The notes beneath the pieces were generated by a model that saw only the letters and a program-made list of their open reading frames with translations, had not been told where the DNA came from and searched no databases. DNA of 64,000 nucleotides, from the NCBI RefSeq assembly GCF_018987265.1, contig NZ_CP076853.1, positions 3,038,001 through 3,102,000 of the forward strand. Reading direction: 5' to 3'. This document shows, in pieces, positions 52,463 through 63,436 of this stretch (position 1 is its first letter; every line of letters starts with the position of its first letter). The DNA is from Rhizobium sp. WYJ-E13. Lineage in GTDB: Bacteria > Pseudomonadota > Alphaproteobacteria > Rhizobiales > Rhizobiaceae. The position numbers and the translations under genes were made by a program.

Positions 52463-52513
52463 TTTACGCCTCTTACCCCGCTTTTACGCCGGAGTTTACC
52501 GTAAAGTACTCCC
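52463..52513 (+). promoter_or_regulatory. TTTAC-type repeats and core motif before the MscS gene
   Basis: TTTACGCC (52463), CTTACCCC (52472), TTTACGCC (52483) and the core TTTACCGTAAAGTACTCCC (52495-52513). Starts are 9, 11 and 12 bp apart. It is back-to-back with the copy serving the divergent gene. Confidence 0.6.
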
Positions 52514-52527
52514 ATAAACGCATCGGC

Positions 52528-52562
52528 TGTGCTCATCCTTCCAGCGTGGAAGGATGAGCACA
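52528..52562 (+). repeat. Perfect 16-bp inverted repeat in the mscS leader
   Basis: TGTGCTCATCCTTCCA and TGGAAGGATGAGCACA flank a 3-nt GCG loop, 46 bp before the mscS start. It would form a very stable RNA hairpin. No T-run follows. It may regulate mscS translation, be a protein site, or be a mobile palindromic element. Confidence 0.7.
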
Positions 52563-52608
52563 TGGACAGATGGGTGACGACCTCTGCTGCCGCCGGGAGA
52601 CATAACAA

Positions 52609-54546
52609 ATGATCAGGCTGGCGGTATATCTTCTGGCTTTCCTCGTCGTGACCGCGGCGACGGCACAGACCGCGCCACCGCCACCCCAGCAAAAAATCGA
52701 CCAGTTGATAGGCCTGCTGCAGGATCCTGAGATCCAAACATGGCTGGAAAGCCGGAAGAAGGAGCAGGACGCAACAGCCGCAGCCGCCCAGCCATCAGGC
52801 TTTGCGACTTGGGAAGAGCGGCTGCGCTCGCGCATCCATGGTATTGTTGCTGCAGTTCCGCGCATCCCCTCCGAAGTGTCCGAAGGCGCCGCTCGTGCTC
52901 GCCAGGATGCCGTATCGCATGGCTATGCGCCGATCTTCCTGATTTTTGCCGGCCTGGTCGCTGCAGGCGCGGCCGCCGAATGGCTCTTCAGGCGCGCCCG
53001 GTCTCCCTCGATCGGCCCGGTCGCTCGCCTTCTTCCGGTCGCGGTTTTCACCCTGGTCGTTGCAATCATATTCTTCGCCGTTGAATGGCCGCCGCTCGCC
53101 CGGCTGGTTCTGCTCGCCTACTTGGTCGCCTTCGTCATCTACCGCGTAGCCGCTGTCTTGATTGGCCTCGTGGAGAGCATCCGCCCCTCACTCGCCATCC
53201 GCGCCCAGCTTTTTGTCGGCATCGCACTGTTTGCCGCGGCAACCGCAACGCTCGGCGCACCGCTTGGCGTCGATCAGGCAGTCACGGAGGCCATCTCCTA
53301 TTGTTTTTCTCTTCTTCTGCTGGCGCTCGCGATCGAAACGGTCTGGTCGGCATTGGCCCGGTCCATTGTCATAAAAGCAGGCCTCACCGCCTTCCTCGCC
53401 CTGTTGTGGATCCTCTGGTGCCTTGATCTGCAAGGCCTTTTCTGGCTCGGCGTCTACGCTCTCGTCCTGCCGGATCTGTTGCGCGCCATAGGCAGAGCAG
53501 CGGCGACGCTCACGACGGCGCCGTCAGGAAGCGCCAGGAGCATATTGCTCGTCCGCGGCAGCCGGGCGATCATCATAGCACTCGCCGTTGGCTGGCTGGC
53601 TCTCGTCTGGCGCCTCAGTCCGGATTCCCTTGCAAATCAGAACGCGACGTTAGCCGCCGTCCTCCATGGACTGCTGAAAGGTATCATCGTGCTGCTGATT
53701 GCCGATCTTCTCTGGCAGCTTGCCAAGGGCTGGATCGACCGCACCATTACAACCTCGGCAGATGCGACCGGCCTCGCCCCTGCCGAAGTGGCGAAACGCG
53801 CGCGATTCCGGACATTACTGCCGATCTTCCGCAACGCGCTGGCCGTCATGGTGGCGGTCATGGCCGGCCTGATTGTGCTGGCGCAGCTCGGCGTCGAGAT
53901 CGGTCCGCTGATCGCCGGCGCTGGCATCTTCGGCGTGGCGATCGGCTTCGGTTCGCAGACCCTCGTCAAGGACGTCATCAGCGGCGTTTTCTATATGCTC
54001 GATGACGCCTTCCGTGTCGGCGAATATATACAGGCGAAAAACTACAAGGGAACGGTAGAAGGCTTCAGCCTGCGCTCGGTGCGGCTGCGCCACCATCGCG
54101 GCCCCGTCTTCACTGTACCCTTCGGAGAGCTCGGCGCTGTGGAAAACATGAGCCGCGACTGGGTGATCGACAAGTTCCGTATCTCGGTCGCCTACAACAC
54201 CGACATCAACAAGGCCCGCAAGATCACCAAGACGATCGGAGCAGAGTTGAAAGAAGATGCCGAGCTCGGCCCGCTTTTCATCGAACCGCTCAAGATGAAG
54301 GGCGTCGAGGAATTCGGCGACTACGGCATCGTCCTGAGCTTCGCCATGACGACGGTGCCCGGCATGCAGACCTATATCCGCCGCAAGGCCTACGCCATGA
54401 TCCGCGAAGCCTTCCAGAACAACGGCATCGAATTCGCCCAGCCGATGGTGCAGGTCGGCGGCGACGACAAGAACGGCGCTGCTGCCGCCGCAACAGCCAC
54501 GCTCCGCGCCGCCCAGCAGGCGAAGGCCGCCGGCACGGAGGGCTGA
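52609..54546 (+). CDS. MscS-family mechanosensitive channel
   Basis: Pressure-relief channel of the inner membrane. The 645-residue protein has a signal-like N-terminus, an extra N-terminal periplasmic stretch, about 10 membrane helices and the MscS pore/beta core: GPLIAGAGIFGVAIGFGSQTLVKDVISGVFYMLDDAFRVGEYI. The cytoplasmic domain (ENMSRDWVIDKFRISVAYNTD) is complete. GGGAGA lies 8 nt before the ATG. Its promoter has the TTTAC-type repeats. Confidence 0.92.
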   Translation: MIRLAVYLLAFLVVTAATAQTAPPPPQQKIDQLIGLLQDPEIQTWLESRKKEQDATAAAAQPSGFATWEERLRSRIHGIVAAVPRIPSEVSEGAARARQDAVSHGYAPIFLIFAGLVAAGAAAEWLFRRARSPSIGPVARLLPVAVFTLVVAIIFFAVEWPPLARLVLLAYLVAFVIYRVAAVLIGLVESIRPSLAIRAQLFVGIALFAAATATLGAPLGVDQAVTEAISYCFSLLLLALAIETVWSALARSIVIKAGLTAFLALLWILWCLDLQGLFWLGVYALVLPDLLRAIGRAAATLTTAPSGSARSILLVRGSRAIIIALAVGWLALVWRLSPDSLANQNATLAAVLHGLLKGIIVLLIADLLWQLAKGWIDRTITTSADATGLAPAEVAKRARFRTLLPIFRNALAVMVAVMAGLIVLAQLGVEIGPLIAGAGIFGVAIGFGSQTLVKDVISGVFYMLDDAFRVGEYIQAKNYKGTVEGFSLRSVRLRHHRGPVFTVPFGELGAVENMSRDWVIDKFRISVAYNTDINKARKITKTIGAELKEDAELGPLFIEPLKMKGVEEFGDYGIVLSFAMTTVPGMQTYIRRKAYAMIREAFQNNGIEFAQPMVQVGGDDKNGAAAAATATLRAAQQAKAAGTEG

Positions 54547-54602
54547 AATGACCGTCGCGGAGTCCGGGCAGGGCACCCGCACCCGCATCATGCGCGGCGC
54601 CC

Positions 54603-55658
54603 CTAGTCGGCTTCGACGAGATAACGCGTGAGCTCGGCGCTCGACATTTCGCGTGCAAGACTTGCGGCTTGACCAGCCCACATATTGCTGAAGTCCGACC
54701 TGCCTTCTTTTTCGGTCACAGCCCTCAGCGGCGCCAGCGCGCCGCCGGCGGTCGGGAATGCCGGCGCAGTCTTCGACAGCGGTCCGATCTCCCGCATGAT
54801 GCGATTGACGATGCCGCGAGCCGGGCGGCCGGTAAAGATATTGGTGAGGGCCGTATTGTCGTCCCGTGCCGATTTCAGCGCTTCACGGTGGAAGGCGGTA
54901 ACCTTTGCTTCCGGTGTCAGCAGATAGGCCGTACCCACCTGAACCGCGGACGCACCAAGCACAAAAGCAGCGCGGACACCACGCCGGTCGCTGATGCCGC
55001 CAGCCGCAATGACGGGCACGGGAACGGCATCGACGATCTGCGGTACGAGCGCCATGGTGCCGACCTGCGTTATCATGTCATCGCTCAGAAAATTGCCCCG
55101 GTGACCGCCTGCTTCCAGCCCCATCGCGATGACCGCATCGACACAGCGTTCCACCAGCCAGCGCGCCTCTGCGACTGTCGTTGCCGAGGCGATGATTTTC
55201 GCGCCAGTGCGCCGCACGCGCTCCAGCAGGTCCTGCTCCGGCAGACCAAAATGGAAGCTGACGACCTCCGGCCGGTAGCTTTCGACGAGTGTGCAATAGT
55301 CGTTATCGAACGGCGCCCGCGCAGCCGTTGGAACCGGTGCAGCGGGATCCAGCCCCAACTCGACGTAATAGGGTGCGAGCACAGTGCGCCATCTCATCTG
55401 GGCAACGGCGTCAGTTGCCGGATTGGTATGTGCGAAGAAATTCACATTGATCGGCTTTGATGTCGCAGAGCGTATCTGATCAAGCGCAGCTTTTGTCTGT
55501 TCTGTTGTCAGGAGTGCTGCGGGAAGCGACCCGAGACCGCCGGCTTCGCTGGTCGCGATCACCATCTCAGGCGTGGTCGCACCCGCCATTGGGGCCTGAA
55601 TGATGGGAAGTTCGATCCCGAAGAGGTCGATGATACGATTGTCCTGCCAGTTGCCCAT
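54603..55658 (-). CDS. Nitronate monooxygenase-like flavoprotein
   Basis: A 351-residue TIM-barrel FMN protein of the 2-nitropropane dioxygenase group: PIIQAPMAGATTPEMVIATSEAGGLGSLPA at the N-terminus, GLEAGGHRGNF and AAGGISDRRGVRAAFVLGASAVQVGTAYL (phosphate-binding). Such enzymes oxidise alkyl nitronates; some have related roles. It is the last gene of a minus-strand group with tautomerase, SDR and metallo-beta-lactamase-fold genes. ATG 55658 is used. Confidence 0.88.
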   Translation of the reverse strand: MGNWQDNRIIDLFGIELPIIQAPMAGATTPEMVIATSEAGGLGSLPAALLTTEQTKAALDQIRSATSKPINVNFFAHTNPATDAVAQMRWRTVLAPYYVELGLDPAAPVPTAARAPFDNDYCTLVESYRPEVVSFHFGLPEQDLLERVRRTGAKIIASATTVAEARWLVERCVDAVIAMGLEAGGHRGNFLSDDMITQVGTMALVPQIVDAVPVPVIAAGGISDRRGVRAAFVLGASAVQVGTAYLLTPEAKVTAFHREALKSARDDNTALTNIFTGRPARGIVNRIMREIGPLSKTAPAFPTAGGALAPLRAVTEKEGRSDFSNMWAGQAASLAREMSSAELTRYLVEAD

Positions 55659-55698
55659 GACGCGATATCCCTGCGTTTCACTTGACTGCAAAGCGAAT

Positions 55699-55717
55699 GG
55701 CGGCCCTGACGGCCGCC
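55699..55717 (-). terminator. Hairpin between tautomerase and nitronate monooxygenase genes
   Basis: GGCGGCC and GGCCGCC (7 bp) flank CTGAC in the 124-bp gap. It probably ends part of the upstream transcript. Confidence 0.45.
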
Positions 55718-55782
55718 ACGCTATTTGTTTTCGCAATTCCGGACACAAAACCGCTAAGCACTTTTGCTGGAATTGCTCCGTA

Positions 55783-56028
55783 TTATTTCTGTTTCGCTGC
55801 CTTTTCAGCAAGCTGCTTGCGATATTCGGGCACAGGCAGACCGCCCACCCCCCAGCTCTCCATCTCGATTTCATCGATGACGACGAAGGTGCTGTCATGC
55901 GGCTTGCCCATGATGTCGAAGAGCAGATCGCTGATACCCTTGATGAGGGCGGCCTTCTGTTCCGGCGTGGTGCTGCTTGCACCCGGAGCCGTGCCTTCTC
56001 GTGTCACCTTGATATTCACATAAGGCAT
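55783..56028 (-). CDS. 4-oxalocrotonate tautomerase-family protein
   Basis: An 81-residue tautomerase with Pro right after Met (PYVNIKVTREG), the catalytic base of this superfamily, and an acidic conserved end. AAGGAGA precedes the ATG. The substrate is unknown; it is next to an SDR gene and likely in one operon with it. Confidence 0.85.
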   Translation of the reverse strand: MPYVNIKVTREGTAPGASSTTPEQKAALIKGISDLLFDIMGKPHDSTFVVIDEIEMESWGVGGLPVPEYRKQLAEKAAKQK

Positions 56029-56092
56029 TGTCGTTCTCCTTGAAGGACGGGCGCTCTTCAGGCGCGCCGTCCGTTGCTTCCCCTTGCAGCCA

Positions 56093-56806
56093 TTACCAAC
56101 GGCCGGCGTGCTGGCCGCCATCGACATTCAGCGTCTCGCCGGTCACGAAGCCGGCATGCTCCAGATAAAGCACGGCATCGACGATTTCGCTCACCTCGCC
56201 CAACCGGCCGACCGGGTGCAGGTCCTTGAGGAAATCATGCGTTTCCGGCGCATGCATGGGCGTCCTGATGATGCCCGGCGCGACCGCATTCACGCGAATA
56301 CCGCTCTTGGCATATTCGATGGCGAGCCCGCGCGTAACGGCATCGAGACCGCCCTTGGTCAGCGTCGCAAGACCCGTGGGAACACCGGCGATCGGCTGAT
56401 CCACAAGGGCCGTCGTAATCTGAACGATGTGACCATGGCCCTGCTTCAGCATCTGGGCGATGGCAAACTGCGTGATGTGGAAGAAGCCGGCAACGTTGAC
56501 GTTGATGACGTTATCGAAATCTTCGACGGTGTAATCGGTGAACGGCTTGCCGATGAAGATACCGGCATTGTTGATCAGCGTGTCGACACGACCGAAACGC
56601 TCCACGGCCGTCTTGATCACCTGTTCGGCGACAGCGCGCGCACCGACGTTGCCGGGGACTGCGATAACGCCCGTATCGGACGACGGCTGGATGTTGCGGG
56701 AGTTGGCGACAACAACGTACCCTTCCTTGCGATAGGCCTCGACGATACCTGCGCCGATACCCTGCGAAGCACCGGTAACGACTGCGACTTTCTGTTCATT
56801 GCTCAT
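56093..56806 (-). CDS. Short-chain dehydrogenase/reductase lacking the usual catalytic Tyr
   Basis: A 237-residue SDR with TGASQGIGAGIV, NNAGIFIGKPF and a C-terminal VDGGQHAGRW. The expected Y-x3-K is replaced by GLATLTKGG (Ala at the Tyr position, Lys kept). AAGGAGA precedes ATG 56806. It may bind cofactor yet use another catalytic arrangement or be regulatory. Confidence 0.85.
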   Translation of the reverse strand: MSNEQKVAVVTGASQGIGAGIVEAYRKEGYVVVANSRNIQPSSDTGVIAVPGNVGARAVAEQVIKTAVERFGRVDTLINNAGIFIGKPFTDYTVEDFDNVINVNVAGFFHITQFAIAQMLKQGHGHIVQITTALVDQPIAGVPTGLATLTKGGLDAVTRGLAIEYAKSGIRVNAVAPGIIRTPMHAPETHDFLKDLHPVGRLGEVSEIVDAVLYLEHAGFVTGETLNVDGGQHAGRW

Positions 56807-56854
56807 GATATGTCTCCTTGGAAGATCGGCGCTTTGCGCCACGTGTTGGGATGT

Positions 56855-57637
56855 TCAGGCCGTCAGGTCGACGACGAGCGGTTTGCCTTTTTCGAAGAGC
56901 TTCAGGCGGTCATCGAGGTTGAAGACCGAGAAAGCGTGCGCGAGCTGGTCCTGATTTTCGCGGAAGTGTACCCAGCCTTCGTTATGCGCAGGCACGAGCA
57001 GCGCGTTCGGGAAGGCATGTGCCGCCTCCAGAGCATCTTCGCTGCCCATCGTCATGTGGAAGCGGCCACGGGGCTCGGCAGCGCCCGTAAACAACAGCAC
57101 GACTTTGGGAGAAAAGAGCCGCGCAACCTCGGCCGTGCCCTCGTACCAGACCGTGTCGCCGGTCACGTAGAGAAAGTCGCCAGGCTTTTCGCGGCCGAGT
57201 GCGAAGCCGACGACATCGCCGGAAATCGGCTCGATACCGACAGGACCGTGACGGGCCGGTGTTGCCGTGACCAGCAGCCTCTCGCCACCGGCGCCTTCCA
57301 GCGTGGCGGTTTCGAATGGAGCAAGCCCAAGGGCATTACCACCCAGCCGCTTCGCACCGGTCTGGGTCGTGTAGGTAGTGCCGACCGTCGGCAGCATCGC
57401 CCGGCCGGCACTATCGAGATTGTCGAGGTGCTGGTCGTGGCTGAGCAACACTGCATCCAGCCGGCCGATCTGCTCGACCGACAATGCAGGACCGGAGGTT
57501 TTTTCGAAGCGTACGGGCTTTTCCCTGTAGAGGCCCGGCGGGTCGAATGTCGGATCGGTCAGAAGCCGAAGCGCGCCGTATTCGATCAGCACGGTCGGTC
57601 CGCCGATAAGCGTAAGATTGAGACTGGAAGAACTCAT
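56855..57637 (-). CDS. Metallo-beta-lactamase-fold hydrolase
   Basis: A 260-residue MBL-fold protein of the UlaG/L-ascorbate lactonase-like group: LIGGPTVLIEYGALRLLTDPTFD, LSHDQHLDNLD (metal motif), ATPARHGP and VPAHNEGWVHF. The classic HxHxDH is a variant (SHDQHLDN). Substrate unknown. Divergent from the LysR gene. Confidence 0.85.
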   Translation of the reverse strand: MSSSSLNLTLIGGPTVLIEYGALRLLTDPTFDPPGLYREKPVRFEKTSGPALSVEQIGRLDAVLLSHDQHLDNLDSAGRAMLPTVGTTYTTQTGAKRLGGNALGLAPFETATLEGAGGERLLVTATPARHGPVGIEPISGDVVGFALGREKPGDFLYVTGDTVWYEGTAEVARLFSPKVVLLFTGAAEPRGRFHMTMGSEDALEAAHAFPNALLVPAHNEGWVHFRENQDQLAHAFSVFNLDDRLKLFEKGKPLVVDLTA

Positions 57638-57716
57638 GTTCGGCAACCCTTCTGTTTCAAGGTCGCCTCCTGTCTAGTCCCGTTTCCTTCTGCGAAAAAT
57701 TCGCTATTCTTTGTCA

Positions 57717-58604
57717 ATGGCTGATAAAAAACGCACAGAGCCGGACTGGCAGGACATCAGGGTCTTTCTCGCGCTCGGACGGCACGGAAGCCTATCGGCC
57801 GCCGCCCGGACGCTGCGCGTCAACCATGCGACGATCGCCCGCCGGCTTCATTCGCTGGAGGAAACGCTCGGCGAAAAACTCGTCGAGCGTCGCCCGGACG
57901 GCTACGTGCTGACCCCAGCTGGGACCCGTGCGCTCACCGCAGCAAGCGACATGGAAGCCTCCGTCCAGACGCTCGGACGGGGCTGGAAGGATGACACGCC
58001 GAAAGGCCTGGTGCGCATCAACGCCTCGCCCGCACTCTCGCAAGGCTTCCTGATCCCCCGTTTGGCGGAGATCACCAAACAATATCCGGGCCTCGATATC
58101 GACCTCGCGACTGACCTGCGCACCATAAGCCTCGAACGTCACGAGGCCGACATCGCCATACGCCTGGGAAAACCGCAGGACGGCGATTTGATCGCCAAGC
58201 AACTTGCGACGATCGGATACGGCTTTTACGGAACGCAGGAGGTTTGCCGGCAGGTCGAAAACGGCGCCGAACCCGTCTTCATCGGATTTGACGAGGTAAA
58301 CGGCTATGTGCCCGAGGCGATCTGGCTGGCCCGCCACTTCTCGCACGCGCGCGTGTCTTTCCGCACCAACAATCAGGTTTCCCAGGCGATGGCTGCCAAA
58401 TCAGGCGCAGGTCTGGCACTCCTGCCGCATTACATCGGCCGTCTGGAAGGAAACCTCTACCCCTGCCCGCTCGAACTAGTCCCGCCGCCGCGGGAAGCCT
58501 GGCTTCTCACCCGACGCCAGCAGCGCAAGGATCTGCCGATCCGGACCGCCGCCGAATACATCACCAAGATATTCGCGACGGAACAAGCTTTATTCGAGGA
58601 ATGA
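57717..58604 (+). CDS. LysR-type transcriptional regulator
   Basis: A 295-residue regulator: DIRVFLALGRHGSLSAAARTLRVNHATIARRLHSLEETLGEKLVE, then the effector-binding domain. Divergent from the MBL-SDR-tautomerase group, which it likely regulates. ATG 57717 has no clear ribosome-binding site. Confidence 0.9.
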   Translation: MADKKRTEPDWQDIRVFLALGRHGSLSAAARTLRVNHATIARRLHSLEETLGEKLVERRPDGYVLTPAGTRALTAASDMEASVQTLGRGWKDDTPKGLVRINASPALSQGFLIPRLAEITKQYPGLDIDLATDLRTISLERHEADIAIRLGKPQDGDLIAKQLATIGYGFYGTQEVCRQVENGAEPVFIGFDEVNGYVPEAIWLARHFSHARVSFRTNNQVSQAMAAKSGAGLALLPHYIGRLEGNLYPCPLELVPPPREAWLLTRRQQRKDLPIRTAAEYITKIFATEQALFEE

Positions 58605-58631
58605 GACCTCAACACCCGAAGCCGGGCTTCC

Positions 58632-59402
58632 TCAGAAGGACAGGTCGAGCACACGGCCTTCGAACAGGCGATCCCGCGAACCCTCGAGATGCGCCCGCAT
58701 CAGGTCACGGGCATCTTCCGCCCTGCCCTCGGCGATCGCCTTGTAGATTTCGTTATGCTCCTGGTACACCTGCTCCAGGCCCGGCCGCGGACCAAGCAAC
58801 GAAAGCCCATGCAGATGCATGCCGACGGCGATATGCGCTTTCAGCGCATCCATGGAGGCGGTGTAATAGTGGTTGTTGGCTGCCTCGGTGACGGCGCGGT
58901 GGAAGACGAAATCGGCGTCCACCCGGTGAAGCTGATGGCTGGTCGCCTCACGCAGGTCTGCAAGCGCGGCCGCGATTTTCTGGATCGCGGCATCGTCACG
59001 GCGCTTGGCGGCAAAATAGGCGGCCGCCGGTTCGATCGTCAGGCGAAATTCGTAGCAGCGCTGGATATCGGCAATCGTCTTGACCGGCGAATAGGCCAGC
59101 TGGGCCGTTGGCGAACCATGCGCGCTGACGAATGTGCCGGCTCCCTGCCTTGCATAGACGATCCCCTGCTCGCGCAGGCGTGCCAGCGCATCGCGCACGA
59201 TCGGGCGCGAGACGCCGAGCATCGAAGCCAGTTCGTGTTCGCCCGGAAGGCGTGAATCCGGCGGGTAATTGCCGGCGCGGATGCGTTCCATCAACTGGTC
59301 GAGGACACGGTCGACCAGCTTCACGGCCCTGCCGCGCTCCGGCCGCGCCTGAGGCGCAGCTTCAGGATTCACCGATCCGCCATTCGCTTCGTCCACTCTC
59401 AT
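58632..59402 (-). CDS. GntR-family regulator (FCD/FadR subfamily)
   Basis: A 256-residue protein: a winged helix (VLDQLMERIRAGNYPPDSRLPGEHELASMLGVSRPIVRDALARL) and an FCD domain. The start is uncertain between ATG 59402, ATG 59417 and GTG 59396. It is the last gene of the minus-strand operon with a four-carbon acid sugar kinase and a peptide-type ABC importer, and may sense an acid sugar. Confidence 0.87.
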   Translation of the reverse strand: MRVDEANGGSVNPEAAPQARPERGRAVKLVDRVLDQLMERIRAGNYPPDSRLPGEHELASMLGVSRPIVRDALARLREQGIVYARQGAGTFVSAHGSPTAQLAYSPVKTIADIQRCYEFRLTIEPAAAYFAAKRRDDAAIQKIAAALADLREATSHQLHRVDADFVFHRAVTEAANNHYYTASMDALKAHIAVGMHLHGLSLLGPRPGLEQVYQEHNEIYKAIAEGRAEDARDLMRAHLEGSRDRLFEGRVLDLSF

Positions 59403-59420
59403 TCTCCCTGCTGGCATCCG

Positions 59421-60478
59421 TTACGCCGCCTGATTCCGAACGATCAGTCTTAGCAAACTATCGGAATTGCCGAAGCCCCCCGACTTGACGGCACATCGAA
59501 ATTGCCGCCCGTTGACGCCGGTCACGTCAAACCACGGAATACCGGCCTCGATTTCCCCCTTCGGCAACAGGACCGAAACGCCCAGTTCACGGAAAACGGC
59601 AAGCGCAGTATCGCCGCCGCCCACCATGATCATATCCGGGTTCGTATCATCTATGACCGATTTCACGCCCTGCGCAAAGCGAGCGGCAACAAGCGCGGCA
59701 TCGCTCTTGATCTCGCCGGTGCAGCGCAGCAGTGCCGGCAGCGCCAACCCCTCGCCGCTTTCGACCGCACCCATCGGCGCATCGACGACGATGCGAAGTA
59801 CATGCGAGGCCTCGAGACGATCCATCTGCACGGCCGTGATGGGATCGCGGGAGCCGAAGGCAAACAGCGTCTTCCGCGTCGCAAGAAATTCGGGCACCAG
59901 CCGCGCAGTTCCGCCGAGCCGTCGCGCCAGGGCCGAACCCAGACCACGGGCGCCGACGGCAAGGGTGGAAAGCCAGTCGTTCTCCACGACGACAATATCG
60001 AGATCGGCATCGTCTTCGGCATCGGCAACCATCACGTCACGGCCAAATCCGGCAAAGAGGTCGGCTATCGGCAAAGGATGCTCCACACCGCGCCCAACTA
60101 CGCAACCACGATAGGTGATCCGCTCCTGATCGGGAATGGCAGGTGCCATGAGGATTGTCTTGAGACCCAGCACATCTGCCAGCGCAGTGCTTTCGGCTGC
60201 GATATTGCCCTTCAGCCGGGAGTCGATCTTCTTCATGAAGATTGCCGACCCGGCAGCGCGCAGGGTCTCGGCAACGGCCCGCACACGCGCGGCCGCTTCC
60301 TCCTCCGGCAGGCTGCGCGAGGCAGTATTGACCACAACGACTTCGGCGCCGGTTTCCAGCGCCATGCCAGCCGCTTCGACATCGATCGCGACGGCGACTG
60401 ACAACCCGGCCTCTATAAAGGGTGTGCCCGTATCGAGCGAGCCGGTCAGGTCGTCGGCAATGATGGCGACTTTCAACG

Positions 60479-60482
<4 letters not shown>
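59421..60482 (-). CDS. Four-carbon acid sugar kinase-like (DUF1537)
   Basis: DUF1537 kinases phosphorylate four-carbon sugar acids such as erythronate or threonate. The 353-residue protein has AIIADDLTGSLDTGTPF near the N-terminus and the nucleotide-site motif MVGGGDTALAVF, with FDVTGVNGRQFRCAVKSGGFGNSDSL at the end. It is somewhat shorter than many members. It overlaps the ABC ATPase gene by 4 nt. Confidence 0.86.
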
Positions 60483-62474
<1,992 letters not shown>

Positions 62475-62478
<4 letters not shown>

Positions 62479-63434
62479 TTGCCGCCTCGCGGATTGAGTG
62501 CGTCGTTGAGACCATCGCCGAGGAAGCTGAAGGCTACCGAGGCAAGGCCGAGCACCGCCGCCGGAGCGGCGAGGAGATGCGGATAATGCTGCCAGACACG
62601 CAGGCCGTCCGAGATCATGTTACCCCAGCTCGGCGTGGGCGGATTGACGCCAACACCGAGGAAGCTGAAGGCACTTTCCAGCACCATGGCGGTGCCGAGG
62701 CCGGCGCTGACGGAAACGATCAGCGGCCCGAGCGCATTCGGCACGATATAGCGCAGGATGACGATCCAGTTGGAAAGGCCGAGCGCCTGTGCCGCCATGA
62801 CATAGGGGCGATTGCGGATCGACAGGACCTGGGCGCGGACGAGGCGCGCATAGGGCGGCCAGGAGATCAGCGCCATTGAGCCGAAGACGAGGAGAAAATC
62901 TACCCAAACAGTCTGGCGATAGAAGGGATTGAGGGTCGCGAGATACTGCGCCTCCATCCACCTGGTGATCGGCGTTTTCAGCGATGCATTGATGACGACG
63001 ACGAGCAGCAGGTTCGGCACCGACATCGTCATATCGGTCAGCCACATGATGACCCGATCGAACGGATTGCCGAAGAAGCCGGCGACAGCGCCGAGCACGA
63101 GCCCGATCAGGACAGCGATGAAGGTGACGATGACGGCGACGAGGAAGGCTGTGCGCGTGCCGAACACGATACGGCTGAAGACGTCGCGACCAAGATCATC
63201 GGTACCGAAGAAATGCGCCAGCGACGGTGGCGCATTGCGCGAAGCGAGATCCTGGCTGAGATAGTCATAAGGCGTGAGAGCGGGGCCGAAGATCGCCGTG
63301 AAGGCGAGGATCACGATCACGATCAGACCGAAGATTGCAAGCTTGTTGCGCCTCAGGCGATGCCAGGCATCACGCCACAGATTGACGGGCGGCTCCTCGG
63401 CCGTATCGATCGTCGAAAGAGGGATTGCGGACAT
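62475..63434 (-). CDS. Peptide-type ABC transporter permease (DppC-like)
   Basis: A 319-residue permease with an N-terminal cytoplasmic part, several helices, an FGTDDLGRDVFSRIVFG motif typical of DppC/OppC, and the ATPase-contact region around MAAQALGLSNWIVILRYIVPN. Two nt separate it from the upstream permease gene. Confidence 0.93.
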
Positions 63435-63436
63435 GA

